DNA of 59,370 nt from an uncultured Clostridia bacterium (lineage in GTDB: Bacteria > Bacillota > Clostridia > Oscillospirales > Ruminococcaceae): positions 1-59,370 of the forward strand of contig CANQYD010000010.1 in the NCBI GenBank assembly GCA_947627985.1, read 5' to 3'. Below are positions 17,951-27,632 of the stretch, in pieces (positions within the stretch are counted from its first letter, which is position 1; each line of letters starts with the position of its first letter). Under the pieces are notes generated by a model. It was not told the origin of the DNA. It worked only from the letters and a program-made list of their open reading frames with translations, and did not search any database. The translations under genes were made by a program, and so were the position numbers.

Positions 17951-19222
17951 TTAGCCCTCCTTAAGCGCGTTGAGCGCCTTTTTTCCTATATCTTTCCTGT
18001 AATAGGCATTTTTGAAAGTGACCTTTTCTGCATATGTATATGCCGTCTTAACAGCCTCGCCGAGGTCTTTTCCCTTGCCGACGACCCCCAAGACCCTTCC
18101 GCCGTTTGAGAGAAGTTTACCGTTTTCAAGCTTTGCTCCCGCGACATATACCTTGTCCTTCAAATCCTCGGGAATCCTGATTTCAAAGCCCTTTTCATAC
18201 TTTTCGGGATAGCCGTCCGAAGCCAAAATCACGCAGCAAGCCGCGCCGTCCGAAAATTCCACGGGAACGTCCTTAAGCGTGCCGTTCGTGGTCGCGAGCA
18301 TAATGTCCAAAAGATCGGACTTGAGAAGCGGCAGGACGACCTGGGTCTCGGGGTCTCCGAAGCGGCAGTTATACTCGACGACCTTCGGTCCCTCGGGGGT
18401 TATCATCAGCCCGAAGTAGAGGCAGCCCTTAAACGGTCTGCCCTCGGCTTTCATCGCCTTGACCGTCGGGAGGATTATCCTTTCGAGCGCCTGTTTTTCG
18501 GCTTCTTTTGTATAATACGGCGACGGCGCGACCGTTCCCATTCCGCCGGTGTTCAAGCCTTCGTCGTTATCGCGGGCGCGCTTGTGATCTGTGGAAGAGA
18601 CCATCGGAATGACCGTCTCCCCGTCGGTAAAGGAAAGAACCGACACCTCGGGACCGCTCATATATTCCTCGACGACGATCTTATCGCCGCTTGCTCCGAA
18701 CTTTTTGTCCTGCATGATCTCTTTAACTGCGTTTACTGCTTCTTCGCGGGTCATGCAGACGAGCGCGCCCTTTCCGAGCGCCGGACCGTCAGCCTTGATG
18801 ACGGTCGGGATTTTGCAGGTTTTTACATATTCAAGAGCGCTCTCCGCGTCCTCAAAAACCTCGTAATCAGCCGTCGGAATACCGTATTTTTTCATGAAAT
18901 TCTTGGAAAAGACCTTCGACCCCTCGATTATCGCAGCCTTTTTATCTGGACCGAAGCAGGGGACGCCTATTTTATTCAGCTCGTCAACGCATCCCAAAAT
19001 AAGCGGATCGTCCTGAGCCACGACGGCAAAATCGATCCCCGTATTTTTGGCAAATTCTACAATTTTGGGAATATCCGTAGACCCGATCGCCACGCATTCC
19101 GCGTCGGCGGCAATACCTCCGTTGCCGGGAAGGCAGTATATCTTTTCGACAGTCGGATTCTCGCGAAGCTTTTTGATGATGGCGTGCTCGCGACCTCCGC
19201 CGCCTACGACCATGATGTTCAT
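17951..19222 (-). CDS. purD: phosphoribosylamine-glycine ligase
   Basis: ATP-grasp enzyme that joins phosphoribosylamine and glycine to GAR. 423 residues. N-terminal GGGGREHAIIKKL at 7-19, ATP-grasp loop VIKADGPALGKGALV near 143 and metal-binding CRFGDPETQVVLP near 285 are seen. A 78-bp gap separates it from glyA, which supplies glycine. The GTP-rich purine loop is standard in length. Confidence 0.96.
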   Translation of the reverse strand: MNIMVVGGGGREHAIIKKLRENPTVEKIYCLPGNGGIAADAECVAIGSTDIPKIVEFAKNTGIDFAVVAQDDPLILGCVDELNKIGVPCFGPDKKAAIIEGSKVFSKNFMKKYGIPTADYEVFEDAESALEYVKTCKIPTVIKADGPALGKGALVCMTREEAVNAVKEIMQDKKFGASGDKIVVEEYMSGPEVSVLSFTDGETVIPMVSSTDHKRARDNDEGLNTGGMGTVAPSPYYTKEAEKQALERIILPTVKAMKAEGRPFKGCLYFGLMITPEGPKVVEYNCRFGDPETQVVLPLLKSDLLDIMLATTNGTLKDVPVEFSDGAACCVILASDGYPEKYEKGFEIRIPEDLKDKVYVAGAKLENGKLLSNGGRVLGVVGKGKDLGEAVKTAYTYAEKVTFKNAYYRKDIGKKALNALKEG

Positions 19223-19300
19223 CTTTTAACCTCCATATGTCAGAAATAGGAAAGCAGACGCCAGATTGACTGAGGTCTGTTTTCCGAATTTCCGAAGATT

Positions 19301-20545
19301 TTAATAGCAGTCGCCGTAGATGGGGTACTTGGCGCAGAGGTCCAAAACTTCCTTGCAGACCCTGTCCTTATTGCCCTCGAAGTCGGTGACGATCTCATAG
19401 AGCCACTGCGCGATCTTTTCCATCTCGGGCTCCTTGAAGCCGCGTGAGGTCACGGCAGGAGTGCCGATCCTGATTCCGCTCGTGATGAACGGGCTCTGCG
19501 GGTCGTTCGGGACAGCGTTTTTGTTTGCGGTGATGTGGACCTCGTCAAGGTTGTGCTCAAGCTGCTTTCCGGTGATGCCGAAGTTCTGAAGATCAATGAG
19601 CATGAGATGGTTGTCGGTCCCTCCCGAGACGAGGTTGAAGCCCCGCTTCATCAGCTCCTCCGCAAGTTTAGCGGCGTTTTTCTTGATCTGCACCTGATAA
19701 TCCTTAAACTCCGGCGACAGCGCCTCCTTGAAGGAAACAGCCTTGGCGGCGATTATGTGCATAAGGGGACCTCCCTGAATGCCGGGGAAGATCGCCTTGT
19801 CGATGGCTTTTGCGTATTCCTCTTTGCAGAGGATCATTCCGCCTCTCGGACCTCTTAAGGTCTTGTGGGTGGTGGTGGTGACGACGTCGGCATAGGGCAC
19901 GGGATTTGGGTGAAGCCCGGCTGCGACGAGTCCCGCGATATGAGCCATATCCACCATAAGATAAGCCCCGACCTTCTTTGCAATCTGCGAGAACCTCTCG
20001 AAGTCGATCTCCCTCGGATATGCCGAAGCGCCCGCTAAAATCAGCTTGGGCTTGTTTTCTATCGCAAGCCGCTCGACTTCATCATAATCTATCCTTCCCG
20101 TTTCGGCAGACACGCCATAGGGGATTATCTTGAAATATTTTCCGGAGATGTTGACGGGGGAGCCGTGGGAGAGGTGTCCTCCGTGGGCTAACGACATCGA
20201 AAGAACGGTGTCGCCGGGCTGCAAGAGCGCGAAGAATACCGCAAGATTCGCCGATGCTCCGCTGTGAGGCTGGACGTTTGCATGTTCCGCACCGAAGAGC
20301 TTGCATGCGCGCTGTCTTGCGATCTCCTCGACCTCGTCGACGTATTGGCAGCCGCCGTAGTAGCGGTGTGCCGGGTAACCCTCGGCGTATTTATTTGTAA
20401 GAACCGTACCCGCAGCCAGAAGCACGCCTTTTGAGACGATATTTTCGGAGGCTATCAGCTCGATATTCTGCTGCTGACGCTTGAGCTCGCGATCGGTCGC
20501 GGCGAAAATTTCCTCATCATACTGCTTTAATTCCTTGAAATCCAT
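19301..20545 (-). CDS. glyA: serine hydroxymethyltransferase
   Basis: PLP enzyme making glycine and 5,10-methylene-THF from serine. Placed inside the pur operon it supplies glycine to PurD and one-carbon units for the two formyltransferase steps encoded alongside. 414 residues. The PLP lysine is in [16 protein letters not shown] near 226; [11 protein letters not shown] near 28 and [18 protein letters not shown] near 53 are family signatures. The start follows AAGGAGG closely, 18 bases after the previous gene. Confidence 0.96.
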   Translation of the reverse strand: MDFKELKQYDEEIFAATDRELKRQQQNIELIASENIVSKGVLLAAGTVLTNKYAEGYPAHRYYGGCQYVDEVEEIARQRACKLFGAEHANVQPHSGASANLAVFFALLQPGDTVLSMSLAHGGHLSHGSPVNISGKYFKIIPYGVSAETGRIDYDEVERLAIENKPKLILAGASAYPREIDFERFSQIAKKVGAYLMVDMAHIAGLVAAGLHPNPVPYADVVTTTTHKTLRGPRGGMILCKEEYAKAIDKAIFPGIQGGPLMHIIAAKAVSFKEALSPEFKDYQVQIKKNAAKLAEELMKRGFNLVSGGTDNHLMLIDLQNFGITGKQLEHNLDEVHITANKNAVPNDPQSPFITSGIRIGTPAVTSRGFKEPEMEKIAQWLYEIVTDFEGNKDRVCKEVLDLCAKYPIYGDCY

Positions 20546-20563
20546 AATTAACCTCCTTAAAAA

Positions 20564-21751
20564 TCAATGGTGGAAGAGCCTCATGCCGGTGAACGCCATG
20601 ACCATTTTGTACTTGTCTGCGGTCTCGATGACGATGTCGTCGCGTATCGATCCACCGGGCTCGGCGATGTAGCTGACGCCCGATCTCTTAGCCCGCTCGA
20701 TGTTGTCGTCAAACGGGAAGAAAGCGTCGGAACCGAGCGCCACGCCGGATATCGAGTCGAGATATTCCCTCGCTTCCTTGTCGGTAAGCGGCTCCGGCTT
20801 CTCGGTGAAGTATTTCTGCCAGATTCCGTCGGCGGTGACGTCCTCCTCGTTTTTGTTGATGTAGCCGTCGATGATGTTGTCGCGGTCGGGACGCTTGATC
20901 TCCGGCTTGAACGGCAGATTCAGGACCTTGTCGTGTTGTCTCAGGAACCATGTGTCGGCCTTTGTGCCGGCAAGACGGGTGCAGTGTATTCTCGACTGCT
21001 GACCCGCGCCCACGCCGATCGCCTGCCCGCCGTATGCGTAGCAGACCGAGTTGGACTGGGTGTATTTTAAGGTGATGAGCGCGATGATAAGGTCGCGCGC
21101 GGCTTCGTCGGGGAGCTTTTTGTTGTCGGTGACGATGTTTTTAAGAAGGTCGCGGTTGATTTTGAAATTATTCCTTCCCTGCTCGAAAGTGATCCCGTAG
21201 ACCTGCTTGCGCTCGATCTCTTCGGGGACGTAGTTCGGGTCGATTTGGAGGATTGGGTATGCGCCCTTTTTCTTTGATTTTAAGATTTCGAGGGCTTCCG
21301 GCTCGTAACCGGGCGCGATGATTCCGTCCGAAACTTCCCGCTTTATCATCTTCGCGGTGGTGACGTCGCAGATATCCGAAAGGGCGACCCAATCTCCGAA
21401 GGAACACATTCTGTCGGTGCCCCTTGCCCTTGCGTAAGCCATCGCGAGAGGGGAGTCGTCAAGCCCCTCGACGTCGTCGACGAAGCAGGCTTTTTTAAGC
21501 TTTTCGGGCAGCGGTATGCCTACCGCCGCGGAGGTCGGGGAGACGTGCTTGAAGGAGGTCACGGCGGGGAGCCCGAGGGCTTCCTTGAGCTCCTTGACAA
21601 GCTGCCAGGAGTTGAACGCGTCCAAAAGGTTGATGTATCCCGGCTTGCCGTTTAAAATCTCAAAGGGCAGGTCGCTTCCGTCCTGCATGAACACCCTTGA
21701 GGGCTTTTGATTCGGGTTGCAGCCGTATTTTAAAAGAACTTCGTTTGCCAT
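20564..21751 (-). CDS. purH: AICAR formyltransferase, stand-alone
   Basis: Transfers formyl from 10-formyl-THF to AICAR. 395 residues correspond to the C-terminal domain of bifunctional PurH; the N-terminal IMP cyclohydrolase domain is absent. The catalytic Lys-His pair is K68-H69 in TSFKHVSPTSAAVG, and QSNSVCYAYGGQAIGVGAGQ near 234 and GGSIRDDIV near 375 are family signatures. The cyclisation is instead provided by the next upstream gene, a PurO-type cyclohydrolase 13 bases away. The symbol is used for the formyltransferase function only. Confidence 0.9.
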   Translation of the reverse strand: MANEVLLKYGCNPNQKPSRVFMQDGSDLPFEILNGKPGYINLLDAFNSWQLVKELKEALGLPAVTSFKHVSPTSAAVGIPLPEKLKKACFVDDVEGLDDSPLAMAYARARGTDRMCSFGDWVALSDICDVTTAKMIKREVSDGIIAPGYEPEALEILKSKKKGAYPILQIDPNYVPEEIERKQVYGITFEQGRNNFKINRDLLKNIVTDNKKLPDEAARDLIIALITLKYTQSNSVCYAYGGQAIGVGAGQQSRIHCTRLAGTKADTWFLRQHDKVLNLPFKPEIKRPDRDNIIDGYINKNEEDVTADGIWQKYFTEKPEPLTDKEAREYLDSISGVALGSDAFFPFDDNIERAKRSGVSYIAEPGGSIRDDIVIETADKYKMVMAFTGMRLFHH

Positions 21752-21764
21752 GTTATACCTCCGC

Positions 21765-22478
21765 TTATTTATATTTGTTAATTATTTTCTGACTTACTTT
21801 TCCGCTTGCGACGTCGGTGTAGCGAACAAGCAGCGAGATTTTGTTGTCCTCGTTGAGGCTCTGCCAGATTTCCTCCGCAAATTCGTCGACGCCGTTCGGT
21901 ATCGCCACGCGTTCCGGCTCGCCTTGGAAAGTCGGCAGGGGATTTCCGTCGCCGACGTATGTATGGATAAAGTGACCGAGACCGGGCAGGGGAGCATATT
22001 CAAAAGAATATCTTGCGCATGCAGAACCTGCTGCGTCCTCGCTCTTTAAGATGGACATTTTGTAGTCGAAGCCGTCCGAAAAGTCGAGCTCCGCGGAAAT
22101 TCTCGGCGTGAGATTCGGGGCGTCGGGCTCAAATTCGCGGGTGCGAAGGCTGCCCGAGAAATCCGAGCCGAGGCGGATTCCCTCGACGATGGTGTCGGTC
22201 TGGTCGCCGTTTGTGACGATGAGCTTTTTGCCGACCGTGCGAAGAGCCGCATAGATGATGAGGCTCGGATCCTCGACCTTTGAAGGGTCGAAGGGTTCGG
22301 TAAAGACCGCGCCGTCATGCTCCGCAAAGACGCGGTTGCGGCTGTTTGCGGACCGACCCATGATGAAATAGGCAGCGACGGCGTTTTTGCCGTCCTCCGA
22401 CAGTCCGGCGATGATACCCCGCCCCACGTAGGGATCGCGGGTCAGCTCGGCGATGGTGTTGATCTTATAAATGTCCAT
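21765..22478 (-). CDS. purO: IMP cyclohydrolase, PurO type
   Basis: Closes FAICAR to IMP, the last step of de novo purine synthesis. 237 residues of the PurO fold (IMP_cyclohyd family), known first from archaea and unrelated to the PurH N-terminal domain. Visible family features are RDPYVGRGIIAG near 17, AYFIMGRSANSRNRVF near 37 and HFIHTYVGDGNPLPTFQGEP near 175. The pairing with a formyltransferase-only PurH makes the assignment firm. A nested palindrome lies between it and purN. Confidence 0.88.
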   Translation of the reverse strand: MDIYKINTIAELTRDPYVGRGIIAGLSEDGKNAVAAYFIMGRSANSRNRVFAEHDGAVFTEPFDPSKVEDPSLIIYAALRTVGKKLIVTNGDQTDTIVEGIRLGSDFSGSLRTREFEPDAPNLTPRISAELDFSDGFDYKMSILKSEDAAGSACARYSFEYAPLPGLGHFIHTYVGDGNPLPTFQGEPERVAIPNGVDEFAEEIWQSLNEDNKISLLVRYTDVASGKVSQKIINKYK

Positions 22479-22551
22479 ATTTACCTCCTGCTTGCAAACG
22501 GCTTGATGAGGGTGTGTGCGCCCTTACGGGGCTCCTGCTGGAGGGAACCGT

Positions 22552-22639
22552 GGGCGAAGCCCGACCCGACCTTCGGTCGGGTCGACCCCCCGGCTCCGCC
22601 GGGGGGTCCGGTCCGCTTCGCGGACCGGGGGCTTCGCCC
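22552..22639. repeat. nested palindrome element, copy B, inside the pur operon
   Basis: Arms GGGCGAAGCCC and GGGCTTCGCCC enclose GACCCGAC/GTCGGGTC, GACCCCCCGGC/GCCGGGGGGTC and CGGTCCGC/GCGGACCG hairpins. It sits in the 178-bp gap between purN and purO, which are otherwise one transcription unit, and is the only copy inside an operon in this window. Confidence 0.8.
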
Positions 22640-22656
22640 CGAGCCCTGTCCGCGCT

Positions 22657-23784
22657 CTATCCCTCAACCAGACCGTAAACGTATTCATTATAATACTTCC
22701 CGTTTTTAAAGTACGAGTCCCGAAGGACGCCTTCAAGCTCAAATCCCGCTTTTTCAAGCACCCTCCTCGACCCGATGTTCGGCTCAAACGCACTGCCTTC
22801 GATCCTGATAAGCTTAAGCTCCTTAAACGCTTCTTTGCAGATCATCTTCGCGGCTTCGGTCATGATCCCCCTGCCGTAATAGTCGGGATTCAGGAAATAT
22901 CCGATCACCCCGGTGTTCTGCCTGAGCCCGCTCTGCCTTTCCACCGAGACGTTCCCGACGACCTTGCCGTCCGCGACGACGGCTCTATAGATTCCCGTTT
23001 TGCCCTCATTCGGAAAAACCTGATTTTCAAGCCAATATATCGCGTCATCTACGGTATAGGGCGACGGCATTCTGTCTGACAGGTATTTTCTGTCAGCCTT
23101 GCCGCAGAGCTCCGCTAGCTCCTCTTTATCCGAAATCTCCCATTTTTTCAGCGTGACCTTCGGCGTATCCGGCTTTTTCAGATTCAAAATCCGCCTGCAC
23201 AGCTTCTCCGTCGCCTCGGGAAGCAGCTTCCACTCAGCCTGCTCCATGATCCTGCGCTGCAAAATCTCCGGCGTGTCGCCTTCCTTGACCTCGACCGCCT
23301 TTTGCGCCAGAATCTCGCCGCCGTCGCATATCTCATTGACGAGATGGACCGTCGCGCCCGAGACCTTCACGCCCTTTTTAAGAGCCTCCTCATGCACCTT
23401 GAGACCGTAGAATCCCTTGCCGCAAAAGCTCGGGATAAGAGCCGGGTGGACGTTGATTATGCGGTTTGAATATCTTTTTGTGAAATTTTCCGACAGTATC
23501 GACAAAAACCCCGCCAAGACGATGATCTCGACCTCGTTATCGGTAAGGATTTTAAGTATTTTTTCCTCGAATTCCCGAAGGTCACAGCATTCCTTTCTTG
23601 AGACCGTGAAAGCCGGAATTCCCGCGGCTTTGGCGCGTTCCAAGGCATATGCTCCGGCTTTTGAGGATATGACCGCCGCTATCTCTCCCGAGACGATTAT
23701 CCCCGACTTTTGCGCGTCAATGAGCGCTTGCAGATTGGTGCCTCCGCCGGAAACCAGCACCCCGATTTTTACTTTTCTTTCCAT
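22657..23784 (-). CDS. purN: GAR formyltransferase fused to a GNAT acetyltransferase
   Basis: Residues 1-200 are GAR transformylase: formyl-THF dependent formylation of GAR, with SGGGTNLQ at 12-19 and catalytic N111, H113 (NVHPALIPSF) and D154 (ICDGGEIL). Residues about 208-375 are a complete RimJ/RimL-type GNAT acetyltransferase with the acetyl-CoA loop YYGRGIMTEAAKM near 300 and NIGSRRVLEKAGFELEG near 343. No stop or frame change separates them. PurN normally ends near 200 residues. The acetyl acceptor of the second domain is unknown. Two bases separate it from purM. Confidence 0.9.
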   Translation of the reverse strand: MERKVKIGVLVSGGGTNLQALIDAQKSGIIVSGEIAAVISSKAGAYALERAKAAGIPAFTVSRKECCDLREFEEKILKILTDNEVEIIVLAGFLSILSENFTKRYSNRIINVHPALIPSFCGKGFYGLKVHEEALKKGVKVSGATVHLVNEICDGGEILAQKAVEVKEGDTPEILQRRIMEQAEWKLLPEATEKLCRRILNLKKPDTPKVTLKKWEISDKEELAELCGKADRKYLSDRMPSPYTVDDAIYWLENQVFPNEGKTGIYRAVVADGKVVGNVSVERQSGLRQNTGVIGYFLNPDYYGRGIMTEAAKMICKEAFKELKLIRIEGSAFEPNIGSRRVLEKAGFELEGVLRDSYFKNGKYYNEYVYGLVEG

Positions 23785-23785
23785 A

Positions 23786-24835
23786 TTATTTGATGATGAT
23801 CTTGTCCTCGCCCTTGATTATCTTTCCGATTATGTATGCCTCTTCCCCGCTTTCGCGAAGGACCCGAAGAGCCGTCTGAGCCTCATCTTCGGGCACCACC
23901 ACGCTCATGCCGACGCCCATGTTATAGGTGTTGAACATGTCCCTTTCCGGGATATTTCCGGTGCGCTGTATCAGCCCGAAAATCGCGGGAATCTTTAAGG
24001 CGGCTTTATCAATCTCTGCGCAAAGTCCGTCCGGAACCGACCTCGGGATATTCTCATAGAACCCGCCGCCGGTGATGTGCGAAATTCCCTTGACATGCAC
24101 TTTTTCAAGCAGCTTAAGCACTGGTTTTACATATATCCTCGTCGGCTCCAAGAGGGTCTCGCCGAGGGATTTCCCGCCGAGATCGTCCCGAATTTTTGTA
24201 AGTTCATCGAGCGAAATATCATCTATCCCGAACACCTTTCTCACGAGTGAGAAGCCGTTTGAATGCACGCCGGAAGAGGGGAGCGCGATGATGATGTCTC
24301 CCTCCCTCATAGTCGTGTTGTCGATGATTTTTGACTTGTCCACCACCCCGGTGCAGTAGCCCGCGAGGTCGTATTCATCCTCCGGCATCATTCCGGGGTG
24401 CTCGGCAGTCTCGCCGCCGATAAGCGACGCCCCAGCCATCACGCAGCCGTCGCATACTCCCTTGACGATAGCCGCGATTTTTTCCGGAATATTCTTCCCG
24501 CAGGCGATATAGTCGAGGAACACAAGAGGCTTCGCGCCGCAGCAGATGATGTCGTTCACGCACATCGCAACGCAGTCGATCCCGATGGTGTCATGCTTAT
24601 CCATCAATATTGCGATCTTGAGCTTAGTCCCCACGCCGTCGGTGCCGGATACCAGCACAGGCTCTTTATACCCCGTAAGATCGGGCATAAACAATCCTCC
24701 GAAGCCTCCTATACCGGAGACCTCGCCGCCGGTTGCGGTCCTTTTGATATCATTTTTCATCAATTCCACGGACTTGTACCCCGCGGTGATATCCACGCCG
24801 GCGCTCTTGTAGCTCTCAGAAAAACTTTTTTCCAT
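23786..24835 (-). CDS. purM: AIR synthetase
   Basis: ATP-dependent ring closure of FGAM to AIR. 349 residues. VLVSGTDGVGTKLKIA near 59, DIICCGAKPLVFLDYIACGK near 94, LIGGETAEHPGM near 137 and HITGGGFYENIPR near 253 are family motifs. The start MEKSFSESYKSAGVDI is typical. Twelve bases after purF. Confidence 0.96.
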   Translation of the reverse strand: MEKSFSESYKSAGVDITAGYKSVELMKNDIKRTATGGEVSGIGGFGGLFMPDLTGYKEPVLVSGTDGVGTKLKIAILMDKHDTIGIDCVAMCVNDIICCGAKPLVFLDYIACGKNIPEKIAAIVKGVCDGCVMAGASLIGGETAEHPGMMPEDEYDLAGYCTGVVDKSKIIDNTTMREGDIIIALPSSGVHSNGFSLVRKVFGIDDISLDELTKIRDDLGGKSLGETLLEPTRIYVKPVLKLLEKVHVKGISHITGGGFYENIPRSVPDGLCAEIDKAALKIPAIFGLIQRTGNIPERDMFNTYNMGVGMSVVVPEDEAQTALRVLRESGEEAYIIGKIIKGEDKIIIK

Positions 24836-24847
24836 AAATCCTCCCGC

Positions 24848-26296
24848 TCAGTCTTTTTTGGCAAATTTCGGGTTGGTGCTGATCTTGCTTTCAAAGCGGC
24901 TCTTGTCCGCCTTGACAGGTTCTCTTGTCGGATAATTGCCGTCGAAGCAGGCGTAGCATCTGCCGCAGCCGCTGTCCCCGGTGATCTTCTTGACGTCCCC
25001 GACGCTTAAGAAGTTGACGGAATCGGCGCCGATGATCTTCGCGATTTCCTCCGGCGTGTGCTTGCAGGCGATGAGATTTTCACGCGAATCGATGTCAACG
25101 CCGTAGTAACAGGGGTTCATGAACGGGGGAGCGGAGGAGAGCATATGCACTTCCTTGGCGCCGCCGTCGCGAAGTCTCTTGACGATTTTTGCCGACGTCG
25201 TGCCCCGAACGATGGAATCGTCGACGAGGATAACCCTTTTTCCCTTCACGACCGACTGCACGACGTTTAATTTGATGGAGACCATCTCCTCCCGGACCCC
25301 CTGACCCGGGACGATGAATGTTCTTCCGATGTATTTGTTTTTGATAAGTCCGATGTCATAGGGTATACCCGATCTTCTTGAATATCCTATAGCCGCGTCG
25401 GTTCCGCTGTCCGGCACGCCTACGACGATGTCGGCGTCGATCGGATAAGCCTCGGCAAGCAGTTCACCGGCTTTTAAGCGAGCCGCATGAACCGAGTGCC
25501 CTTCGCAAACGGAGTCGGGGCGGGCAATATATAAATACTCAAAAACACAGAATGCTTTCTCACGCTCGCCGCAGTGATCTCGAATCGTTTTGATGCCGTC
25601 TTTTGTGAACACGACGACTTCCCCGGGCTCTATATCCCGAATAAACTTGGCGTTTACGGCGTCAAGAGCGCATGTTTCGGACGCGACGATATACGTCCCG
25701 TCGTCGCGCTGACCGTAGCAAAGCGGACGGAAGCCGTTAGGGTCCCTTGCCGCGATGAGTTTTGAGGGCGACATGATGACGAGCGAATAGGCGCCGTCCA
25801 ATTTTCCGATTGCTGCCGCCGTCGCCTGCTCGATATTTTTTGCGCTCAGGCGCTCTTTTGTGATGGTGTAGGCGATGACCTCGGTGTCCGATGTCGAGTG
25901 GAAGATGGAACCCTGCTCCTCGAGCTCGGTCCTGAGTTCATATGAATTCACAAGGTTGCCGTTGTGGGCAAGAGCCATGTTGCCTTTTAAATGGTTTACG
26001 ACGACGGGCTGGGCGTTTCTTCGGTCCCCGAGACCCGTTGTGCCGTATCTGACATGCCCGAGAGCCATATTTCCCTCGCCGAGCTTTTTGAGATTTTCGC
26101 CGGTGAAAATCTCGCTGACGATGCCGATGTCCTTTCGGTATGTAAACACGCCGTCGTCGTTGACCACGATTCCCGCGGATTCCTGACCGCGGTGCTGCAA
26201 AGCGAAGAGACCGTAGTAGCAGAGCGACGCGACGTCGCAGGTGCCGGGAGCGAATACTCCGAACACGCCGCATTCTTCATGAATATGATTATCCAT
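24848..26296 (-). CDS. purF: amidophosphoribosyltransferase
   Basis: First committed purine step: PRPP + glutamine to phosphoribosylamine. 482 residues. The first eight residues form a propeptide; cleavage exposes C9 of CGVFGVF as the N-terminal nucleophile. The PRPP loop VILVDDSIVRGTTSAK lies near 355. Cysteines in SGCGRCYACF near 440 match the 4Fe-4S ligands of the Bacillus-type enzyme, implying oxygen sensitivity. GAAAGAGGAA precedes the start. Confidence 0.96.
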   Translation of the reverse strand: MDNHIHEECGVFGVFAPGTCDVASLCYYGLFALQHRGQESAGIVVNDDGVFTYRKDIGIVSEIFTGENLKKLGEGNMALGHVRYGTTGLGDRRNAQPVVVNHLKGNMALAHNGNLVNSYELRTELEEQGSIFHSTSDTEVIAYTITKERLSAKNIEQATAAAIGKLDGAYSLVIMSPSKLIAARDPNGFRPLCYGQRDDGTYIVASETCALDAVNAKFIRDIEPGEVVVFTKDGIKTIRDHCGEREKAFCVFEYLYIARPDSVCEGHSVHAARLKAGELLAEAYPIDADIVVGVPDSGTDAAIGYSRRSGIPYDIGLIKNKYIGRTFIVPGQGVREEMVSIKLNVVQSVVKGKRVILVDDSIVRGTTSAKIVKRLRDGGAKEVHMLSSAPPFMNPCYYGVDIDSRENLIACKHTPEEIAKIIGADSVNFLSVGDVKKITGDSGCGRCYACFDGNYPTREPVKADKSRFESKISTNPKFAKKD

Positions 26297-26317
26297 AAAA
26301 TTCCTCTTTCCGAAAAA

Positions 26318-27028
26318 TTATTCTCCGAAAACTCTTCTCATCATTTCGTTGTAGGCGTCCTCGACCCCTCCCATATCTCTGCGGAAGCGGTCCTTATCAA
26401 GCTTTTCGTTGGTCTTTGAATCCCAGAATCTGCAAGTGTCTGGAGATATTTCATCTGCCAGAATGATCTTGCCGTCGGTGGTCTTACCGAATTCAAGCTT
26501 GAAGTCTACAAGCGTGACCCCGAGACCCTTGAAGTATTCCTTCATGACCTCGTTGACCTTGAACGCGTATTTTTTGATGGTCTCGATCTCTTCTTTGGTG
26601 GCAAGACCGAGTGCGAGGGCATGATAGTCGTTGATGAGGGGGTCGTGAAGATCGTCGTTTTTATATGAAAATTCGATGGTGGGTTCCGAAAAGACGATGC
26701 CCTCCTCAACGCCGTAGCGCTTTGCAAAGGAGCCGGCGGAGATATTTCTGATGATGACCTCAAGCGGCACGATGGAGACCTTTCTGACGACGGTCTCGCG
26801 GTCGTTTAGCTCCTCGACGAAGTGGGTCGGCACGCCGTTTTTCTCAAGGATCTTCATGATGTAGTTGGACATTCTGTTGTTGATGGCGCCTTTGCCGGCG
26901 ATGGTGCCCTTTTTGAGCCCGTCGAGAGCCGTAGCGTCGTCCTTATAGGAGACGATGACGTACTCGGGATTATCTGTTGCGTATACCTTTTTTGCCTTGC
27001 CCTCATAGAGCTGAACGGTTTTTTCCAT
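26318..27028 (-). CDS. purC: SAICAR synthetase
   Basis: Condenses CAIR and aspartate with ATP. 236 residues, typical for bacteria. LYEGKAKKVYAT near 7, IKNISAGSFAKRYGV near 95 (written here ...IIRNISAGSFAKRYG) and DFKLEFGKT with ADEISPDTCRFWD near 195 are signatures. It lies 42 bases after purE and 21 before purF. Confidence 0.96.
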   Translation of the reverse strand: MEKTVQLYEGKAKKVYATDNPEYVIVSYKDDATALDGLKKGTIAGKGAINNRMSNYIMKILEKNGVPTHFVEELNDRETVVRKVSIVPLEVIIRNISAGSFAKRYGVEEGIVFSEPTIEFSYKNDDLHDPLINDYHALALGLATKEEIETIKKYAFKVNEVMKEYFKGLGVTLVDFKLEFGKTTDGKIILADEISPDTCRFWDSKTNEKLDKDRFRRDMGGVEDAYNEMMRRVFGE

Positions 27029-27070
27029 AGCGATTTTCCTCCTGATATATGTAATTTAAAGTTTAGCGAT

Positions 27071-27571
27071 TTATTCGGTGATCCTTGCCATGATCCCTTT
27101 GTCCTTTTCGATGACCGCCTCGGCGTCCTTTTTGCGCTTTTGGTCAAGTTTTGCGGCGAGGTCTTTATCTTCGACCGCCAGAATCTGTGCCGAAAGCAAA
27201 GCGGCGTTGACTCCTCCGTCGACAGCAACGGTCGCCACCGGAATGCCGGAGGGCATCATGACCGTTGAAAGGAGGGCGTCAATGCCGTCTAAATTCGTGG
27301 ATTTGCAGGGTATGCCGATGACCGGAAGCGTGGTGTTCGCTGCGATCGCGCCGGCAAGATGCGCCGCCATTCCGGCTGCACAGATGATGACCCCGAAGTC
27401 GTTTTCACGCGCAGAAGCGGCAAAGTCACGAGCCTCCGCGGGAGTTCTGTGAGCCGAGTAGACGTGTGCTTCATAGGGTATGCCGAGGGAGTTAAGCGTT
27501 GCCGCGGTCTTTTTGAGGATCGGCAGATCGCTGTCGCTTCCCATGATGATTCCGACTTTTTTCATTTTCAA
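27071..27571 (-). CDS. purE: N5-CAIR mutase
   Basis: First gene of the pur operon. 166 residues, class I size. Motifs are [14 protein letters not shown] near 7, [10 protein letters not shown] near 38 with the catalytic His and [20 protein letters not shown] near 66. No purK is present in the window; class I PurE normally uses N5-CAIR made by PurK, so PurK may lie elsewhere or the enzyme may work directly on AIR with CO2 as class II. The residue pattern does not let me decide. Confidence 0.92.
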   Translation of the reverse strand: MKMKKVGIIMGSDSDLPILKKTAATLNSLGIPYEAHVYSAHRTPAEARDFAASARENDFGVIICAAGMAAHLAGAIAANTTLPVIGIPCKSTNLDGIDALLSTVMMPSGIPVATVAVDGGVNAALLSAQILAVEDKDLAAKLDQKRKKDAEAVIEKDKGIMARITE

Positions 27572-27603
27572 TTCTCCGTTCTTTATACTCTGTACATACT
27601 ATT

Positions 27604-27632
27604 ATAATAACATCACAGCCCGTCAAAGTCAA
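27604..27632 (-). promoter_or_regulatory. pur operon promoter
   Basis: Minus strand TTGACT (27627-27632), 17-base spacer, TATTAT (27604-27609); an alternative -10 TATAAT at 27601-27606 would give a 20-base spacer. The leader to purE is under 35 bases and holds no purine riboswitch. The rest of 27640-27790 shows no recognised feature. Confidence 0.7.
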
